From the NCBI GenBank assembly GCA_002862435.1, contig PKDC01000057.1:95547-159546 (forward strand): a DNA stretch of 64,000 nt, written 5' to 3'. The DNA is from Pseudomonadota bacterium (GTDB taxonomy: Bacteria; Pseudomonadota; Gammaproteobacteria; UBA5335). Both the position numbers and the translations under genes were made by a program. The notes under the pieces are model-generated. The model did no database searches. It was not told the origin of the DNA and was given only the letters and a program-made list of their open reading frames with translations. Positions 42,801 through 52,430 of this stretch are shown piece by piece. Within the stretch, counting starts at the first letter, position 1. Each line of letters starts with the position of its first letter.

Positions 42801-44564
42801 TCAAGCGAGGCGTTGCAGACGATCCAAGCCGTCCAGGGGCGGCATCTCGCGCAATTCCGTGCTCTCGGCAAACGCCCGCAGGCGCCGGAACACGCGCTCG
42901 CGCACGAAGCCGTCGGGCTTGTTCTTGTCCACCACATAGGCGGTCCATTCGGCGTAGGCATCGGTGAAGGTCATCACCGAATAGCCGTGGCTGCCCAGGT
43001 CCGCAAAGCGGATGTGGGGATTGAGTGCACCCAGCAGTTGGTTGCCGATGGGCACATCGAGCTTGGGGTTGCGCGGATCGCGCTTGAGCGCGGCGTTGAT
43101 GGCGTCCAGGCCGCCGGCGGACGTCACCGAGGTGGTCATGAATTCGAAGCCGATGGTATTGCTCGGGTCTTGGTTGTTGGCCTGGCGATAATCCACCTTG
43201 AGATGGGCAACGATGTGGGAATGAAAATCCCCACTCAACACCACGAGATTCGGTCGCCCGCCGTCACGCATTGCCTCAGCCAGCATGCGGCGTTCGGCCT
43301 GGAAGCCGTCCCAGGCATCCAGGTTGAGCGGAATGCGCCGGTCAGTGCGCCCCACGCTGAGTTCGGCCATGAGGGTCTGGTTGCCCCACACCCGCCAGCG
43401 GGCACTGGAGGCCAGGGTGCTGCTGATCAGCCAGTCGCGCTGATCGGCGCCCAGCATGGTCTGGTCGGCGGCGGTGTAATCGCGGCAGCCCACCGGCACG
43501 TAGCGCTGGAGGACGTCGCCTTCGCCGCAGGCATGCGGCGAGCGATAGCTGCGGCCGTCCAGCATGAACAAGTCCACCAGCGTCCCCAGCTCGAAGCGGC
43601 GATGGATCCGATAGAAGTCATGGGGATGGGTGGCTGCCAGGTTGACCGTCACCCGGGCAGGAATGAATTCCAGCCAGGCCTTGCGCGCATCCATGGCCAG
43701 GCTCCGCAGCAGCGCGGCATCGTTGCCATAAGCCGGATCGATCGTATAGGGATGATCCGGCGCGCCGAGGGTGTCGCGGGCGGCATCCCAGTAGCAATCG
43801 TTGGCTGTTTCGTGATCATCCCAGACGGCGATGAAGGTATGGTTTTCCATGCAGCGCTGCAGGTCTGGATCGCTGCGATAGGTGCGATGAAGATGCCGAT
43901 AGTCGGCCAGATCCAGGGCGACGATGCCGTTGCTGGGCAGCACGATGGTGCGATCGGCGAAGGGCAGGGATTGAAAGCGCGGATCCCCGGCGGTCTCGTA
44001 GATGAAATCGCCCACATGCACGACGAAGTCCACATCGTCCCGCGCCGCCAGCTTGCCGAGAGCGGTGTAATAGCCGTTGGTATAGTCCTGACAGGTGACC
44101 AGGGCCAGCTTGATCTTGTCGGGGGTCATCCCGGCGCCGGGCGCGGTGCGGCAGCGCCCGGTCGGGCTCAACGCATCGCCGTACAGGAAGCGGTAGTAAT
44201 AAAGCCCGTTGCTGCCGAGCTGGCCATCCAGGTCGACCTTGACGGTGTAGTCATCCGCCGGCCCGATGCGGCTGCCTTCCACCGCTCCTTCCATCACCAT
44301 GCGACGAAAGCCGCGATCCTCGGCCACCTGGAAACGCAGGGGTTCGGCCGGACGGTGGAACGCCGGATCGATGCGGGTCCACAGCACCACGCCGCTAGGC
44401 GACGGATCGCCCGAGGCCACGGACAGGGAAAAAACCTCTCGGTTGGCACTTGATCGGGCTGGCAGGGCCGGATCCGCCGCTGCGTTCAAAACCCGATGAA
44501 ACGTCAGGGTATAAGGGGCGACAAGCCCCAGCCCCAGGATGCCCAATACGCGTCGACGATCCAT
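42801..44564 (-). CDS. phoD: PhoD-type alkaline phosphatase
   Basis: A 587-residue secreted phosphodiesterase/alkaline phosphatase of the PhoD family. The N-terminus MDRRRVLGILGLG is a twin-arginine signal, consistent with export of a folded Fe/Ca enzyme to the periplasm. FSLSVASGDPSPSGVVLWTRI is the PhoD N-domain; LALVTCQDYTNGYYTAL, FVVHVGDFIYE, AVWDDHETANDCY and LVVLSGDFHSHIVAHL supply metal ligands. The ATG at 44564 follows GGGG; a TTG at 44576 is the alternative. Usually phosphate-regulated, but I see no pho box here. Confidence 0.9.
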   Translation of the reverse strand: MDRRRVLGILGLGLVAPYTLTFHRVLNAAADPALPARSSANREVFSLSVASGDPSPSGVVLWTRIDPAFHRPAEPLRFQVAEDRGFRRMVMEGAVEGSRIGPADDYTVKVDLDGQLGSNGLYYYRFLYGDALSPTGRCRTAPGAGMTPDKIKLALVTCQDYTNGYYTALGKLAARDDVDFVVHVGDFIYETAGDPRFQSLPFADRTIVLPSNGIVALDLADYRHLHRTYRSDPDLQRCMENHTFIAVWDDHETANDCYWDAARDTLGAPDHPYTIDPAYGNDAALLRSLAMDARKAWLEFIPARVTVNLAATHPHDFYRIHRRFELGTLVDLFMLDGRSYRSPHACGEGDVLQRYVPVGCRDYTAADQTMLGADQRDWLISSTLASSARWRVWGNQTLMAELSVGRTDRRIPLNLDAWDGFQAERRMLAEAMRDGGRPNLVVLSGDFHSHIVAHLKVDYRQANNQDPSNTIGFEFMTTSVTSAGGLDAINAALKRDPRNPKLDVPIGNQLLGALNPHIRFADLGSHGYSVMTFTDAYAEWTAYVVDKNKPDGFVRERVFRRLRAFAESTELREMPPLDGLDRLQRLA

Positions 44565-44653
44565 GATTGCCCCCAATCTGTGTCAACCCGGGAATTGTTC
44601 TCCGCGGGTACCCTCTAAGCCATGCCACCCCAACATCACCATAAGCCTGCAAT

Positions 44654-45655
44654 ATGAAACTTCGTTTAAAGTGCCTCATCGCTGCCGCGCTGTTCGTATT
44701 GGGCGGGCTGGCCCTCAGCGCCACTGGACCATCGGGAAATGCGCCCTTGCCCGAGGTCGTCACAGAGGCGGCTGACGGGGTCCATCATGCCTACACCCTG
44801 ACCCATCAGGGTCGACTGCGGCGCTACGAAGTGCACCTGCCCAATCCGCATCCCACCCAAGCCATGCCCGTGATTGTCGCCATCCACGGCGCCACGCTTT
44901 CGCTGGACATCTATCGCAAGGTGGCCAACCTCGAATCCCTGGCGGCACTGGAAGGCATCATCGTGGTCTATCCCGAGGGAACCCGCCTGGGCAATGTGCT
45001 GCTGTGGAACGCGGGCGCCTGCTGTCTGCCAGGGGTGCGCGATCAGCCGGATGATGTGGCATTCATCCTGCGCGTCATCAAGGACGTCGAACGGCGCTTC
45101 CCGGTCGATCGCACCCGGGTCTACGCCGTGGGCATGTCCAACGGGGCCATGATGACCTACCGCCTGGCGACGGAAGCGCCGACGCAATTTGCGGCGGTCG
45201 CAACCGTCGCGGGCCCCATGGCGCTGCGTCAGTTCCATCCCCGGGCGCCCATTTCGATCATGCACATCCAGAGCAAGGACGATCCCATCCTGCCCTTTGC
45301 CGGTCGACGCCTGCCGCCGATTCCCCTGCCCAGTGGTCAGAAAACCGTCCAGCGCTGGGTGGATTATGCCGATTGTCCGGAACAGCCCGTCATTGAGGCG
45401 GTGCGCCATGCCAGTGCGGAACAGCCCGCCCGCTGGCAGGCGACGCGCAAACACTGGGGACCATGCGCCGACAATACCGAGATCGTGCTCTGGGAACTGG
45501 AGGGGGCGGGCCATGTCTGGCCGGGCGGCTACCAGCCGCCCCATCTGCAACGCCTGGCGGGCGGGGAGTATCATGTGATCGATGCCAGCCGCGAAATCTG
45601 GCAATTTTTCGAGCGCCACCAGCTCAGCGCGATTCCAGCTCAGGGAGCGTCGTGA
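44654..45655 (+). CDS. LpqC/PHB-depolymerase family secreted esterase
   Basis: A 333-residue alpha/beta-hydrolase. The signal peptide spans about residues 1-24 (KLRLKCLIAAALFVLGGLAL). The oxyanion loop reads VIVAIHGATLS; the nucleophile elbow is VYAVGMSNGAMMTYRLA with Ser at its centre. MHIQSKDDPILPFAG carries the acid, and WELEGAGHVWPGG the His. Relatives hydrolyse polyhydroxybutyrate or feruloyl esters; here the substrate is unknown. It is followed after one base by the ykvA-like gene. Confidence 0.85.
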   Translation: MKLRLKCLIAAALFVLGGLALSATGPSGNAPLPEVVTEAADGVHHAYTLTHQGRLRRYEVHLPNPHPTQAMPVIVAIHGATLSLDIYRKVANLESLAALEGIIVVYPEGTRLGNVLLWNAGACCLPGVRDQPDDVAFILRVIKDVERRFPVDRTRVYAVGMSNGAMMTYRLATEAPTQFAAVATVAGPMALRQFHPRAPISIMHIQSKDDPILPFAGRRLPPIPLPSGQKTVQRWVDYADCPEQPVIEAVRHASAEQPARWQATRKHWGPCADNTEIVLWELEGAGHVWPGGYQPPHLQRLAGGEYHVIDASREIWQFFERHQLSAIPAQGAS

Positions 45656-45656
45656 C

Positions 45657-46133
45657 ATGTCATCCATCCATCCCCGACGGCTGCTGGAAAGTGCTCAAGC
45701 CGGCGCCGCCATGGTACTCAAGCGTACAGCCCGCATGCGGCGGTTGGCCGGGAGCGCAGCCTCGACACTCGTAACCGCCCTGGCCCGCCATCCCGCCTTT
45801 GCACAGATCGCCGAGGCGCTCGAGACCGCGATCCGCCTGTTGCAGGCCTACGCCCGCGGCGGTTATCGACAGATCCCGTATCGCGCGCTGCTGGCCCTGA
45901 CCGCTGGTCTGGTGTACTTCGTTTCGCCTTTTGATGCGATCCCGGACTTTCTGGTCACGATCGGGTTCATCGATGATCTCGCAGTCTTGACCCTGGTCCT
46001 GCGCCAGATCGAGCATGACCTGTCGACCTTCCGTGCCTGGGAGGCCCGGCAACACGCCACCATGGCGCAGCCACGTTTACTCTCCCTGGACAGCGCCGGG
46101 AACACCGAAGACGACTCCCCTCGCACGCCTTGA
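45657..46133 (+). CDS. YkvA (DUF1232) family membrane protein
   Basis: A 158-residue protein whose core RALLALTAGLVYFVSPFDAIPDFLVTIGFIDDLAVLTLVLRQI is diagnostic of the DUF1232/YkvA family (function unknown). It has one or two short hydrophobic segments. The ATG at 45657 follows GGAG and lies right after the esterase stop; the upstream in-frame codons overlap the esterase and are shadow. The 114 bp between its stop and the convergent cyclase hold no clear terminator. Confidence 0.8.
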   Translation: MSSIHPRRLLESAQAGAAMVLKRTARMRRLAGSAASTLVTALARHPAFAQIAEALETAIRLLQAYARGGYRQIPYRALLALTAGLVYFVSPFDAIPDFLVTIGFIDDLAVLTLVLRQIEHDLSTFRAWEARQHATMAQPRLLSLDSAGNTEDDSPRTP

Positions 46134-46247
46134 CGATGGGGTCATCCTGATACAAGGTCCTCCCTGTGGTAGCGGGGCGCACCCCTTGGCCACGCCTGCA
46201 GCCCAGTTGCGGGGCGGTGTTTAATCCGCCGTCGCTGATCAGATTGC

Positions 46248-47570
46248 CTAGATCCGGACCGGAACAGAACCCTCGAACAGCGCCTGCATAGCCTGATTGC
46301 GGCCATTCTTCTTGGCGGCATAGAGCGCCGCGTCAGCCAAGCGGATCAAATCCGTTTCACCGGCGCAGCCTGTTCCCTGGGTATCCGCCACCCCAATGCA
46401 AATCGTCACTCGGCCCAACGGAGATGCCTCATGGGGCAGCGCACGCCGCCAAATGGCCTGGCGGATGCGCTCGGCCACGCCAAACGCGCCCGCCAGGGGC
46501 GTGGCCGGGAGTAGAACGGCAAATTCCTCGCCGCCATAGCGAGCCACCAGATCGCCACTGCGTCGAATGCCGTCACTGATCAGCTGCGCCACTTCCTGCA
46601 GGCAGGCGTCGCCGGCAAGATGCCCGTAATGGTCGTTGTACTGCTTGAAATAGTCGATATCGATGAGCAACAGCGCCATATGTTCATGCGCAGTGCCATG
46701 GCGATCCGTGATGCGATCACCGGCCGCACGTTGGGCGCGCCGCCATTCCTCGCGCAAGGATTCATCAAAACGCCGCCGATTGGCGACATGGGTCAGCCCG
46801 TCGATCATCGAGAGCTGATGCAAACGTGCGTTGGCGGTTTCCAGGGCGCGCCCCTTTTCATCCAAGGCCTCGGTTTGTTCCCAGATCAAGGCATGGTTTT
46901 CCCGCTGCTGGCGCAATAAGTCGGTGATCCGGCGCTTGATGGTTTGCTGATGACCATTGGCGACGGCACCGATCAGCCAGCTCACCCACCACGCCGCCCA
47001 GAAAAACCCGAACAGAATCGGCGATATGGCCGTTGCGGGCGCAAGGAAAAGATAGGCCAGCAAGATACCGATCTGTACCACACAGCCGGCCAGCAAGGTC
47101 GGCGCAAATCCCACGTTGAGCCCGAGGAAAGCCGTAGCGGTTGGTCCCAGCAACATCATCAGCATGGCGCCGAACATTGAAACGCCATCCAACAGGACCA
47201 CGGCCAGCGCGCACGTCATATGCCCGAGGGTAAATACCAGGTCCGCGGTTCCCAAGGACCAGGGGAAGCGCCGGAAAAGGCGGGTGCGAAAATACAGGTA
47301 CTGACTCAAAAGCCAGCTTGAAACGATGATCATCAGGCCATGCTGGGCCGTGAGCGACAGTTGGATCAGCCCATATCGCCGCGCAACCGCCGCCAGACCA
47401 AAGAGCATCGCCCAGATCAGCAACGCGTACGGGATACCGCGCAAGGCTTCGCGACGGCGCCGCAACTCCCGCTCCGCCGCCTGGGGACGGGTGTCCATCT
47501 CCCCCAGGGGCATTTCAGGAAGCGCGGTATCGGCTGCCAAGCCCGCCTCCGCATGCACGGAGGTCTTCAT
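46248..47570 (-). CDS. Membrane diguanylate cyclase (first of tandem pair)
   Basis: A 440-residue GGDEF protein that makes cyclic di-GMP. About six hydrophobic segments (residues 45-220) form an unclassified membrane sensor, followed by a coiled stretch (LLRQQRENHALIWEQTEALDEKG) and the catalytic domain from MIDGLTHVANRRRFDES. The active loop ARYGGEEFAVLLP is intact, and RSGD five residues before it is a product-inhibition I-site. The ATG overlaps the stop of the paralogue upstream (ATGA). Confidence 0.9.
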   Translation of the reverse strand: MKTSVHAEAGLAADTALPEMPLGEMDTRPQAAERELRRRREALRGIPYALLIWAMLFGLAAVARRYGLIQLSLTAQHGLMIIVSSWLLSQYLYFRTRLFRRFPWSLGTADLVFTLGHMTCALAVVLLDGVSMFGAMLMMLLGPTATAFLGLNVGFAPTLLAGCVVQIGILLAYLFLAPATAISPILFGFFWAAWWVSWLIGAVANGHQQTIKRRITDLLRQQRENHALIWEQTEALDEKGRALETANARLHQLSMIDGLTHVANRRRFDESLREEWRRAQRAAGDRITDRHGTAHEHMALLLIDIDYFKQYNDHYGHLAGDACLQEVAQLISDGIRRSGDLVARYGGEEFAVLLPATPLAGAFGVAERIRQAIWRRALPHEASPLGRVTICIGVADTQGTGCAGETDLIRLADAALYAAKKNGRNQAMQALFEGSVPVRI

Positions 47571-48958
47571 GCGACACCCGCCACGGGGGCCGCGATCACC
47601 CAGCGATTCCGCCCTTCGCGCTTGGCTTCATACAGGGCCGCATCGGCCCGCTCCAGCAAGGCCTGCGGATTGACGGGGTTGTCCCCGCCGGTCGCAACCA
47701 CGCCAAGGCTTATGGTGACGCAGTCGCTGGCCGAAGAGCCGGCATGAGGAATGGCAAGACCCTCGACCGCGCGGCGCATCCGCTCGGCCACCACCGCAGC
47801 GCCGTCCGCTGGCGTCCCCGGCATCAGCACCGCAAACTCCTCTCCACCATAGCGGGCCACCAGGTCGGTGACACGGTTTACCGCGCCGATGATGGCCTGG
47901 GCAATCCGCCGCAGACACTCATCCCCGGCCACATGGCCGTAATGGTCGTTATAGGCCTTGAAATGATCCACATCGATGAAAATCAGCGCCAGCGCCTCGG
48001 GATCGATCGGCTTGCGGGCCGGTTCGCGACTCACGACAGCTCGCTGGCGGCGGCCCCATTCTTCTCCCATGGCCTCATCAAATCGCCGGCGATTGGCCAC
48101 ATGAGTCAAGCCATCCACCATGGACATCTGCTTGAGGGTCGTGTTGGCCTGCTCCAGTTCAGCCGCACGATCATCGAGCCGTGTTTTCTGGTCCCGGATG
48201 ATGTCAGTCGCTGCCTGTTGCTGCCGGAATAAATCCAGGATCATGTATTTCTTGCGGATATTGATGCCGTTGACCGCTGATCCAATAGCCCAACTCACCA
48301 AGACAATCGTCAGAAACAGAAAAAACTCGGGGGGAGACAAGGTCCATGGCGAAGGGGGCAATCCCAGGTAAGCCAAAGCCAACACGCCACATATCCCGAA
48401 CCCCATTGCCAGAGTGGGCCGAAATCCGAAATTCAGCCCGAGAAAGGCGGGTCCGGCCGGCGCGGCCATCGCCAGCAGCAACACCGAGAGGTAGCTGAAC
48501 CGGTCCAGGAAAAGGTAGGCCACCACCAACACGGCATGCGCTGAAATGCTGATGATCCCGACCGTACCGAAAGAAACCCCCGTTCGCACGCACAAGGGGG
48601 TACTGAAATACAGGTAATGCGCCAGGACGATCACAATCACCCCCCCGTACAGGGGAGCGCTTTCGTCCCACCCCAGGCCCGTCAGGCCATACCGCTCGGC
48701 CAGAACCTGCAACATGGCAATGGCCAACCAGACGGGCAAGCTCATCAGGGTGGCCCGGCGAGCCACGCGACGCTTGCGGTCGATATCTTTTGTTTCCATG
48801 GGCTTGTCCAATTCGCACCTCAGGGCAACCAGACGGTCGCGCTTGAACAGGTTAGCGGGCGCCCAGGGGCGGATCTTTAGGATCGCCGCTGGCGCCTTCA
48901 TCGCATCGCACGAATCATGGCCCAAAGATTGCTTCCAGACCGTAGGGATCGTCTCCAT
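47567..48958 (-). CDS. Membrane diguanylate cyclase (second of tandem pair)
   Basis: A 463-residue paralogue of the downstream cyclase, aligning over the membrane part, the linker (DLFRQQQAATDIIRDQKTRLDD) and the GGDEF domain. The active loop ARYGGEEFAVLMP and the RVTD I-site are intact. I chose the ATG at 48958 with AGGAAAG upstream; an ATG at 48799 (METKDIDRKRR) would align better with the paralogue's length and is quite possible. Shared architecture and adjacency show tandem duplication. Confidence 0.87.
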   Translation of the reverse strand: METIPTVWKQSLGHDSCDAMKAPAAILKIRPWAPANLFKRDRLVALRCELDKPMETKDIDRKRRVARRATLMSLPVWLAIAMLQVLAERYGLTGLGWDESAPLYGGVIVIVLAHYLYFSTPLCVRTGVSFGTVGIISISAHAVLVVAYLFLDRFSYLSVLLLAMAAPAGPAFLGLNFGFRPTLAMGFGICGVLALAYLGLPPSPWTLSPPEFFLFLTIVLVSWAIGSAVNGINIRKKYMILDLFRQQQAATDIIRDQKTRLDDRAAELEQANTTLKQMSMVDGLTHVANRRRFDEAMGEEWGRRQRAVVSREPARKPIDPEALALIFIDVDHFKAYNDHYGHVAGDECLRRIAQAIIGAVNRVTDLVARYGGEEFAVLMPGTPADGAAVVAERMRRAVEGLAIPHAGSSASDCVTISLGVVATGGDNPVNPQALLERADAALYEAKREGRNRWVIAAPVAGVA

Positions 48959-49152
48959 ATCCACTTTCCTGGCGCCAAACACGCTGCCGGGGATACGGGA
49001 ACGAAGCTGCGGCTCAACCCCATGCCGCGCCAGTCGATGTTTTGAATGAGGTCACTGCCGAGGATATCTGGACCCGGATCATTGCGCACCAAAATAGCGC
49101 ATTGATCCCTTGAATTTTCGGAACATCGCAGCAGATCAAGCATCCAACAGGC

Positions 49153-49169
49153 CATGCCATTACGGCATG
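49153..49169. promoter_or_regulatory. CATGCC/GGCATG inverted repeat in the prkA leader
   Basis: CATGCC (49153-49158) and GGCATG (49164-49169) are perfect arms around ATTAC, 20 bp above the prkA ATG. The site could be an operator or a leader hairpin that affects prkA translation. The rest of the 230-bp divergent gap shows no strong sigma-70 or sigma-54 promoter. Confidence 0.3.
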
Positions 49170-49189
49170 CCCGCGCCAGGAGACCCTGT

Positions 49190-51133
49190 ATGCCAAGCAA
49201 GCCCACCGAACCTGATTCACGCGCCCTGATCGCTTCCCTGGAAGCTTATTCCCGGGAACACAAGGCAATCCGCTGGCGCGGCAACCTGCGACAATTCCTT
49301 GGCGAAGTACTGCCTGCAACGCCTCATCTGCTGGCCCGCAACAGCCATCAGTACATGTGGGACATGCTGCGCTGGAAGCATCGCAAACTGACCGGCGACG
49401 AGTCTCCCGACTCCGCGCCGACCGGCCTGTTCCAGCAGGAGCTGTACGGCGTCGACGCCGCCCTGGGCCGGGTGGTGGACTACTTCAAGGCGGCGAGCGC
49501 CGGCACCGAAGTGGGGCGTCGCTTGCTGTTGCTGCTGGGCCCACCCTCGGGTGGCAAATCCAGCCTGGTCATCCTGATCAAGCGCGGCTTGGAGGAATAC
49601 AGCCATACCGACGAGGGGGCGCTCTACGCCCTGGAAGGCTGCCCGGTGCACGGCAATCCGCTCAACCTGATCCCCCACAGCCTGCGCCCCTCGTTCCGGG
49701 AGACCTTTGGGATCGAGATCGCCGGCGAGGTTTCCCCCTTTACACGGGAGCGTCTGGAACGGGAATTTTCCGGTGATTTCATGCAGTTCCCAGTGGAACG
49801 CATTTTTCTCGCGGAAGCCGATCGCATGGGAGTGGGCACCTACGCGCCCCACGATCCCACCACCGCCGACATCGCCGACCTGGTGGGCTCGGTCGACCTG
49901 TCCAAGGTCGCCGAAATCGGCGACGAGGGCGATCCGCGCGCCTGGTCCTGGTCAGGAGCAGTCTATGCCGCCAGCCGCGGTATGCTGGAAATGATCGAAA
50001 TCCTGAAAGTGAAACGGGAATTCCTCTATCTGTTGCTGACCCTGACCCAGGAAAAAAACGTCAAGGTGTCCCGTTTTCCATTGATCTACCTGGACGAGAC
50101 CATCATTGCTCACACCAACCTGGCGGAATTCCACAAGTTCATCCAGGAAAAGGAAAACGAAGCCCTGCTCGACCGCATGGTCATCGTCCAGGTTCCCTAT
50201 ACGCTCGACTATCGGGACGAAGCGCAGATCTATCGCAAGCTGATCGCCGGCGCCAGCGCCTTCTACAATGTGCACATTGATCCCCACGCCCTGCAGGTGG
50301 CCGCCGTATTCGCCATCCTCACCCGGCTGGAGGACACGGAAAACCTGGATCCAGTGCAAAAAGCCCGCCTGTATGCCGGAGAAAATGTCGAAGGCATGGG
50401 CGGTAGCGAGATGGAGCGCATGCATGCCGATCATCCCGAGGAAGGGCTCTCCGGCGTCAGCCCGCGCTTTGTCATCAATGCCCTGTCCAACGCCATCGTG
50501 CGCAACAAGGTGTACAGCCTGACCACCATGGAAGTGCTGTTGGCGATCAAGGATTCCATTGATTCCGACGCCCGCATGGACCCCAAGCAGAAACGGCGCT
50601 GGATCGATTTCCTGGTCAGCGCGCGCAAGGATTTCTACAACCGCTGGGTCAAGCAGGACGTCCACAAGGCCCTGTTCGCCTCCTTCGAGCAGGAAGCCCA
50701 GGGCCTGCTCGACAAATACCTGGACGAGGTGGAAGCCATGCTGGACCGGCGCGAGGTCACCGACCCGGTCACTGGCGAGAAGCGCAAGCCCGACGAACGC
50801 TTCCTGCGTCAGGTGGAGGAGAAAATCAAGATCTCCGATTCGGGCAAGGAATCCTTCCGCCAGGAAGTGGTGCGCAAGGCGATGGTGGCCTACAAACAGG
50901 GTGACAAGTTCACCCTCGACAGCCACGCGCGCCTGCACGAGGCCATCGAGCAATACCTGTTCGAGGAACGCCGCGATGTGCTGCGGCTGGTGAGTTCGAC
51001 GACCCGACCGGATGACGAGGCGCGCAAGAAGATCACCACGGTCCAGGCGCGGCTGGTGGCCGAATATGGCTACGACGACTACAGCGCCGAGGAGGCCTTG
51101 AACTACGTCACCACCCTCTTGTCCCAAGAGTAA
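49190..51133 (+). CDS. prkA: PrkA serine protein kinase (YeaG)
   Basis: A 647-residue PrkA. The N-terminal AAA domain has Walker A LGPPSGGKSS at about 117-125; the C-terminal PrkA kinase-like domain extends from about residue 400. Conserved stretches include NLIPHSLRPSFRE, RMVIVQVPYTLDYRDEAQIY and YDDYSAEEALNYV. In E. coli YeaG acts with YeaH in nutrient and nitrogen stress; in Bacillus PrkA affects sporulation. The ATG at 49190 follows AGGAG; the frame from 49154 is open but not conserved. It heads the trio with yeaH and spoVR. Confidence 0.93.
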   Translation: MPSKPTEPDSRALIASLEAYSREHKAIRWRGNLRQFLGEVLPATPHLLARNSHQYMWDMLRWKHRKLTGDESPDSAPTGLFQQELYGVDAALGRVVDYFKAASAGTEVGRRLLLLLGPPSGGKSSLVILIKRGLEEYSHTDEGALYALEGCPVHGNPLNLIPHSLRPSFRETFGIEIAGEVSPFTRERLEREFSGDFMQFPVERIFLAEADRMGVGTYAPHDPTTADIADLVGSVDLSKVAEIGDEGDPRAWSWSGAVYAASRGMLEMIEILKVKREFLYLLLTLTQEKNVKVSRFPLIYLDETIIAHTNLAEFHKFIQEKENEALLDRMVIVQVPYTLDYRDEAQIYRKLIAGASAFYNVHIDPHALQVAAVFAILTRLEDTENLDPVQKARLYAGENVEGMGGSEMERMHADHPEEGLSGVSPRFVINALSNAIVRNKVYSLTTMEVLLAIKDSIDSDARMDPKQKRRWIDFLVSARKDFYNRWVKQDVHKALFASFEQEAQGLLDKYLDEVEAMLDRREVTDPVTGEKRKPDERFLRQVEEKIKISDSGKESFRQEVVRKAMVAYKQGDKFTLDSHARLHEAIEQYLFEERRDVLRLVSSTTRPDDEARKKITTVQARLVAEYGYDDYSAEEALNYVTTLLSQE

Positions 51134-51267
51134 GGCCGCGCACGATGGCCTGTTTCTTGAATGGGTATAACTGAGAAGTTAAGGATCATCCGACACGGAA
51201 AACCAGCGCGAACCGTCCACCCAGCCACTCAGGAGGACCCGGCGGCCAAAACCAACGGGGGAGTTCC

Positions 51268-52416
51268 ATGCCCGACCATCATGAGCATCTTTGGTATGAC
51301 CTCTTTTCCCGGGGCGCCCGCGACTGGTTGCGGCATAACGCCAAAATCCGGGCCTCGGTACGGGAACAACTGCCGCGCCTGATTGCCGAGGCCGACATCC
51401 TGTCCACCGATGCAAACCGGCGTGTGCGCATGCCGGTGCGTTTCCTCGAACACCACCGTTTCAAGCTCAGCCGCGACCAGGAGCAATCCGGGGTCGGCCA
51501 AGGCAAGGTCAAGCCCGGGGACACGCTCGGATCGCCCGCCCCCCAGCCGGGCACCGGCGAGGAATCGGGCGGCGGCAATGACCAGGGCGGCGTGGAGTTC
51601 GTGGTGGAAATGAAGGTCGATGAAATCGTCGACTGGATCTGGGAGGAGCTGAAACTACCCGAGCTGGAGCCCCGCGCCAGCAGTGTCCTGAACGAAGAGG
51701 AGTGGGCACGGGAAGGCTGGGACAAACGCGGCGCCCGCGCCCGCCTGGATCGTCGCCGCACCATGAAGGAAGCCATCAAGCGGAGGGCCGTGCAGCCGGC
51801 GCCGGCGGCCCCCTTCACCAACGATGATCTGCGCTATCGCCAGCTCAAGAAGCGGCCCAAACCCAACACGCAGGCCGTGGTTCTGTTCGGCCTGGACGCT
51901 TCCAGCTCCATGGGTGAACGGGAACGGGTCTTGGCCAAGACCTTTTTTTTCTGGGCCTTGCAGGGCGTCCGGCGGCGCTACAGCCAGTTGGAAGCCGTGT
52001 TTATCGGTCATACCGTGGAGGCCTGGGAATTCAGCGAAGAAGAATTCTTCCAGGTCAGCGGCCAGGGCGGGACCGTGGCCTCCACCTGCTATCGCAAGGC
52101 ACTGGAGATCATCCAGGACCGCTACCCGCCGGCGCAATACAACATTTATTTCTTCTATGCCTCCGACGGGGAGAACTTCCAGGACGATCACCCCCATGCC
52201 GTGGAAAGCCTTAAGCAATTGGCGAATCTGGCCAATTACTGCGGCTATGTGGAAGTTGCCACACCCAGCCCGATGCAGCGTTACCTGGAAACCTCACGGG
52301 TCTTCGATGAAGCCATTCCCGACCCGCAGCAAGGGGCACGCTTCTCCCTGACCCAGGAAGAAGACATCTGGGAGGCAATCCGCACCTTCTTCGGCGTCCA
52401 TTCCCAAGCCGCCTGA
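51268..52416 (+). CDS. yeaH: YeaH/YhbH family (DUF444) protein
   Basis: A 382-residue DUF444 protein, partner of PrkA. The N-terminal half is charged, with a Gly-rich linker near residues 85-108 (TGEESGGGNDQGG). The C-terminal half is a von Willebrand A-like domain whose MIDAS is AVVLFGLDASSSMGERERVLA; FYASDGENFQDDHP supplies another ligand. Function is thought to be regulatory together with PrkA. It follows prkA by 134 bp and precedes spoVR by 14. Confidence 0.92.
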   Translation: MPDHHEHLWYDLFSRGARDWLRHNAKIRASVREQLPRLIAEADILSTDANRRVRMPVRFLEHHRFKLSRDQEQSGVGQGKVKPGDTLGSPAPQPGTGEESGGGNDQGGVEFVVEMKVDEIVDWIWEELKLPELEPRASSVLNEEEWAREGWDKRGARARLDRRRTMKEAIKRRAVQPAPAAPFTNDDLRYRQLKKRPKPNTQAVVLFGLDASSSMGERERVLAKTFFFWALQGVRRRYSQLEAVFIGHTVEAWEFSEEEFFQVSGQGGTVASTCYRKALEIIQDRYPPAQYNIYFFYASDGENFQDDHPHAVESLKQLANLANYCGYVEVATPSPMQRYLETSRVFDEAIPDPQQGARFSLTQEEDIWEAIRTFFGVHSQAA

Positions 52417-52430
52417 GGGAGGTGCGCGCC

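Noticed and set aside
48960..49150. A sigma-54 site before prkA (TGGCGCC...ACGC near 48973)
   Set aside because: The GG/GC spacing fits but the -12 element is ACGC, not TTGC; too weak, although prkA homologues can be RpoN-controlled.
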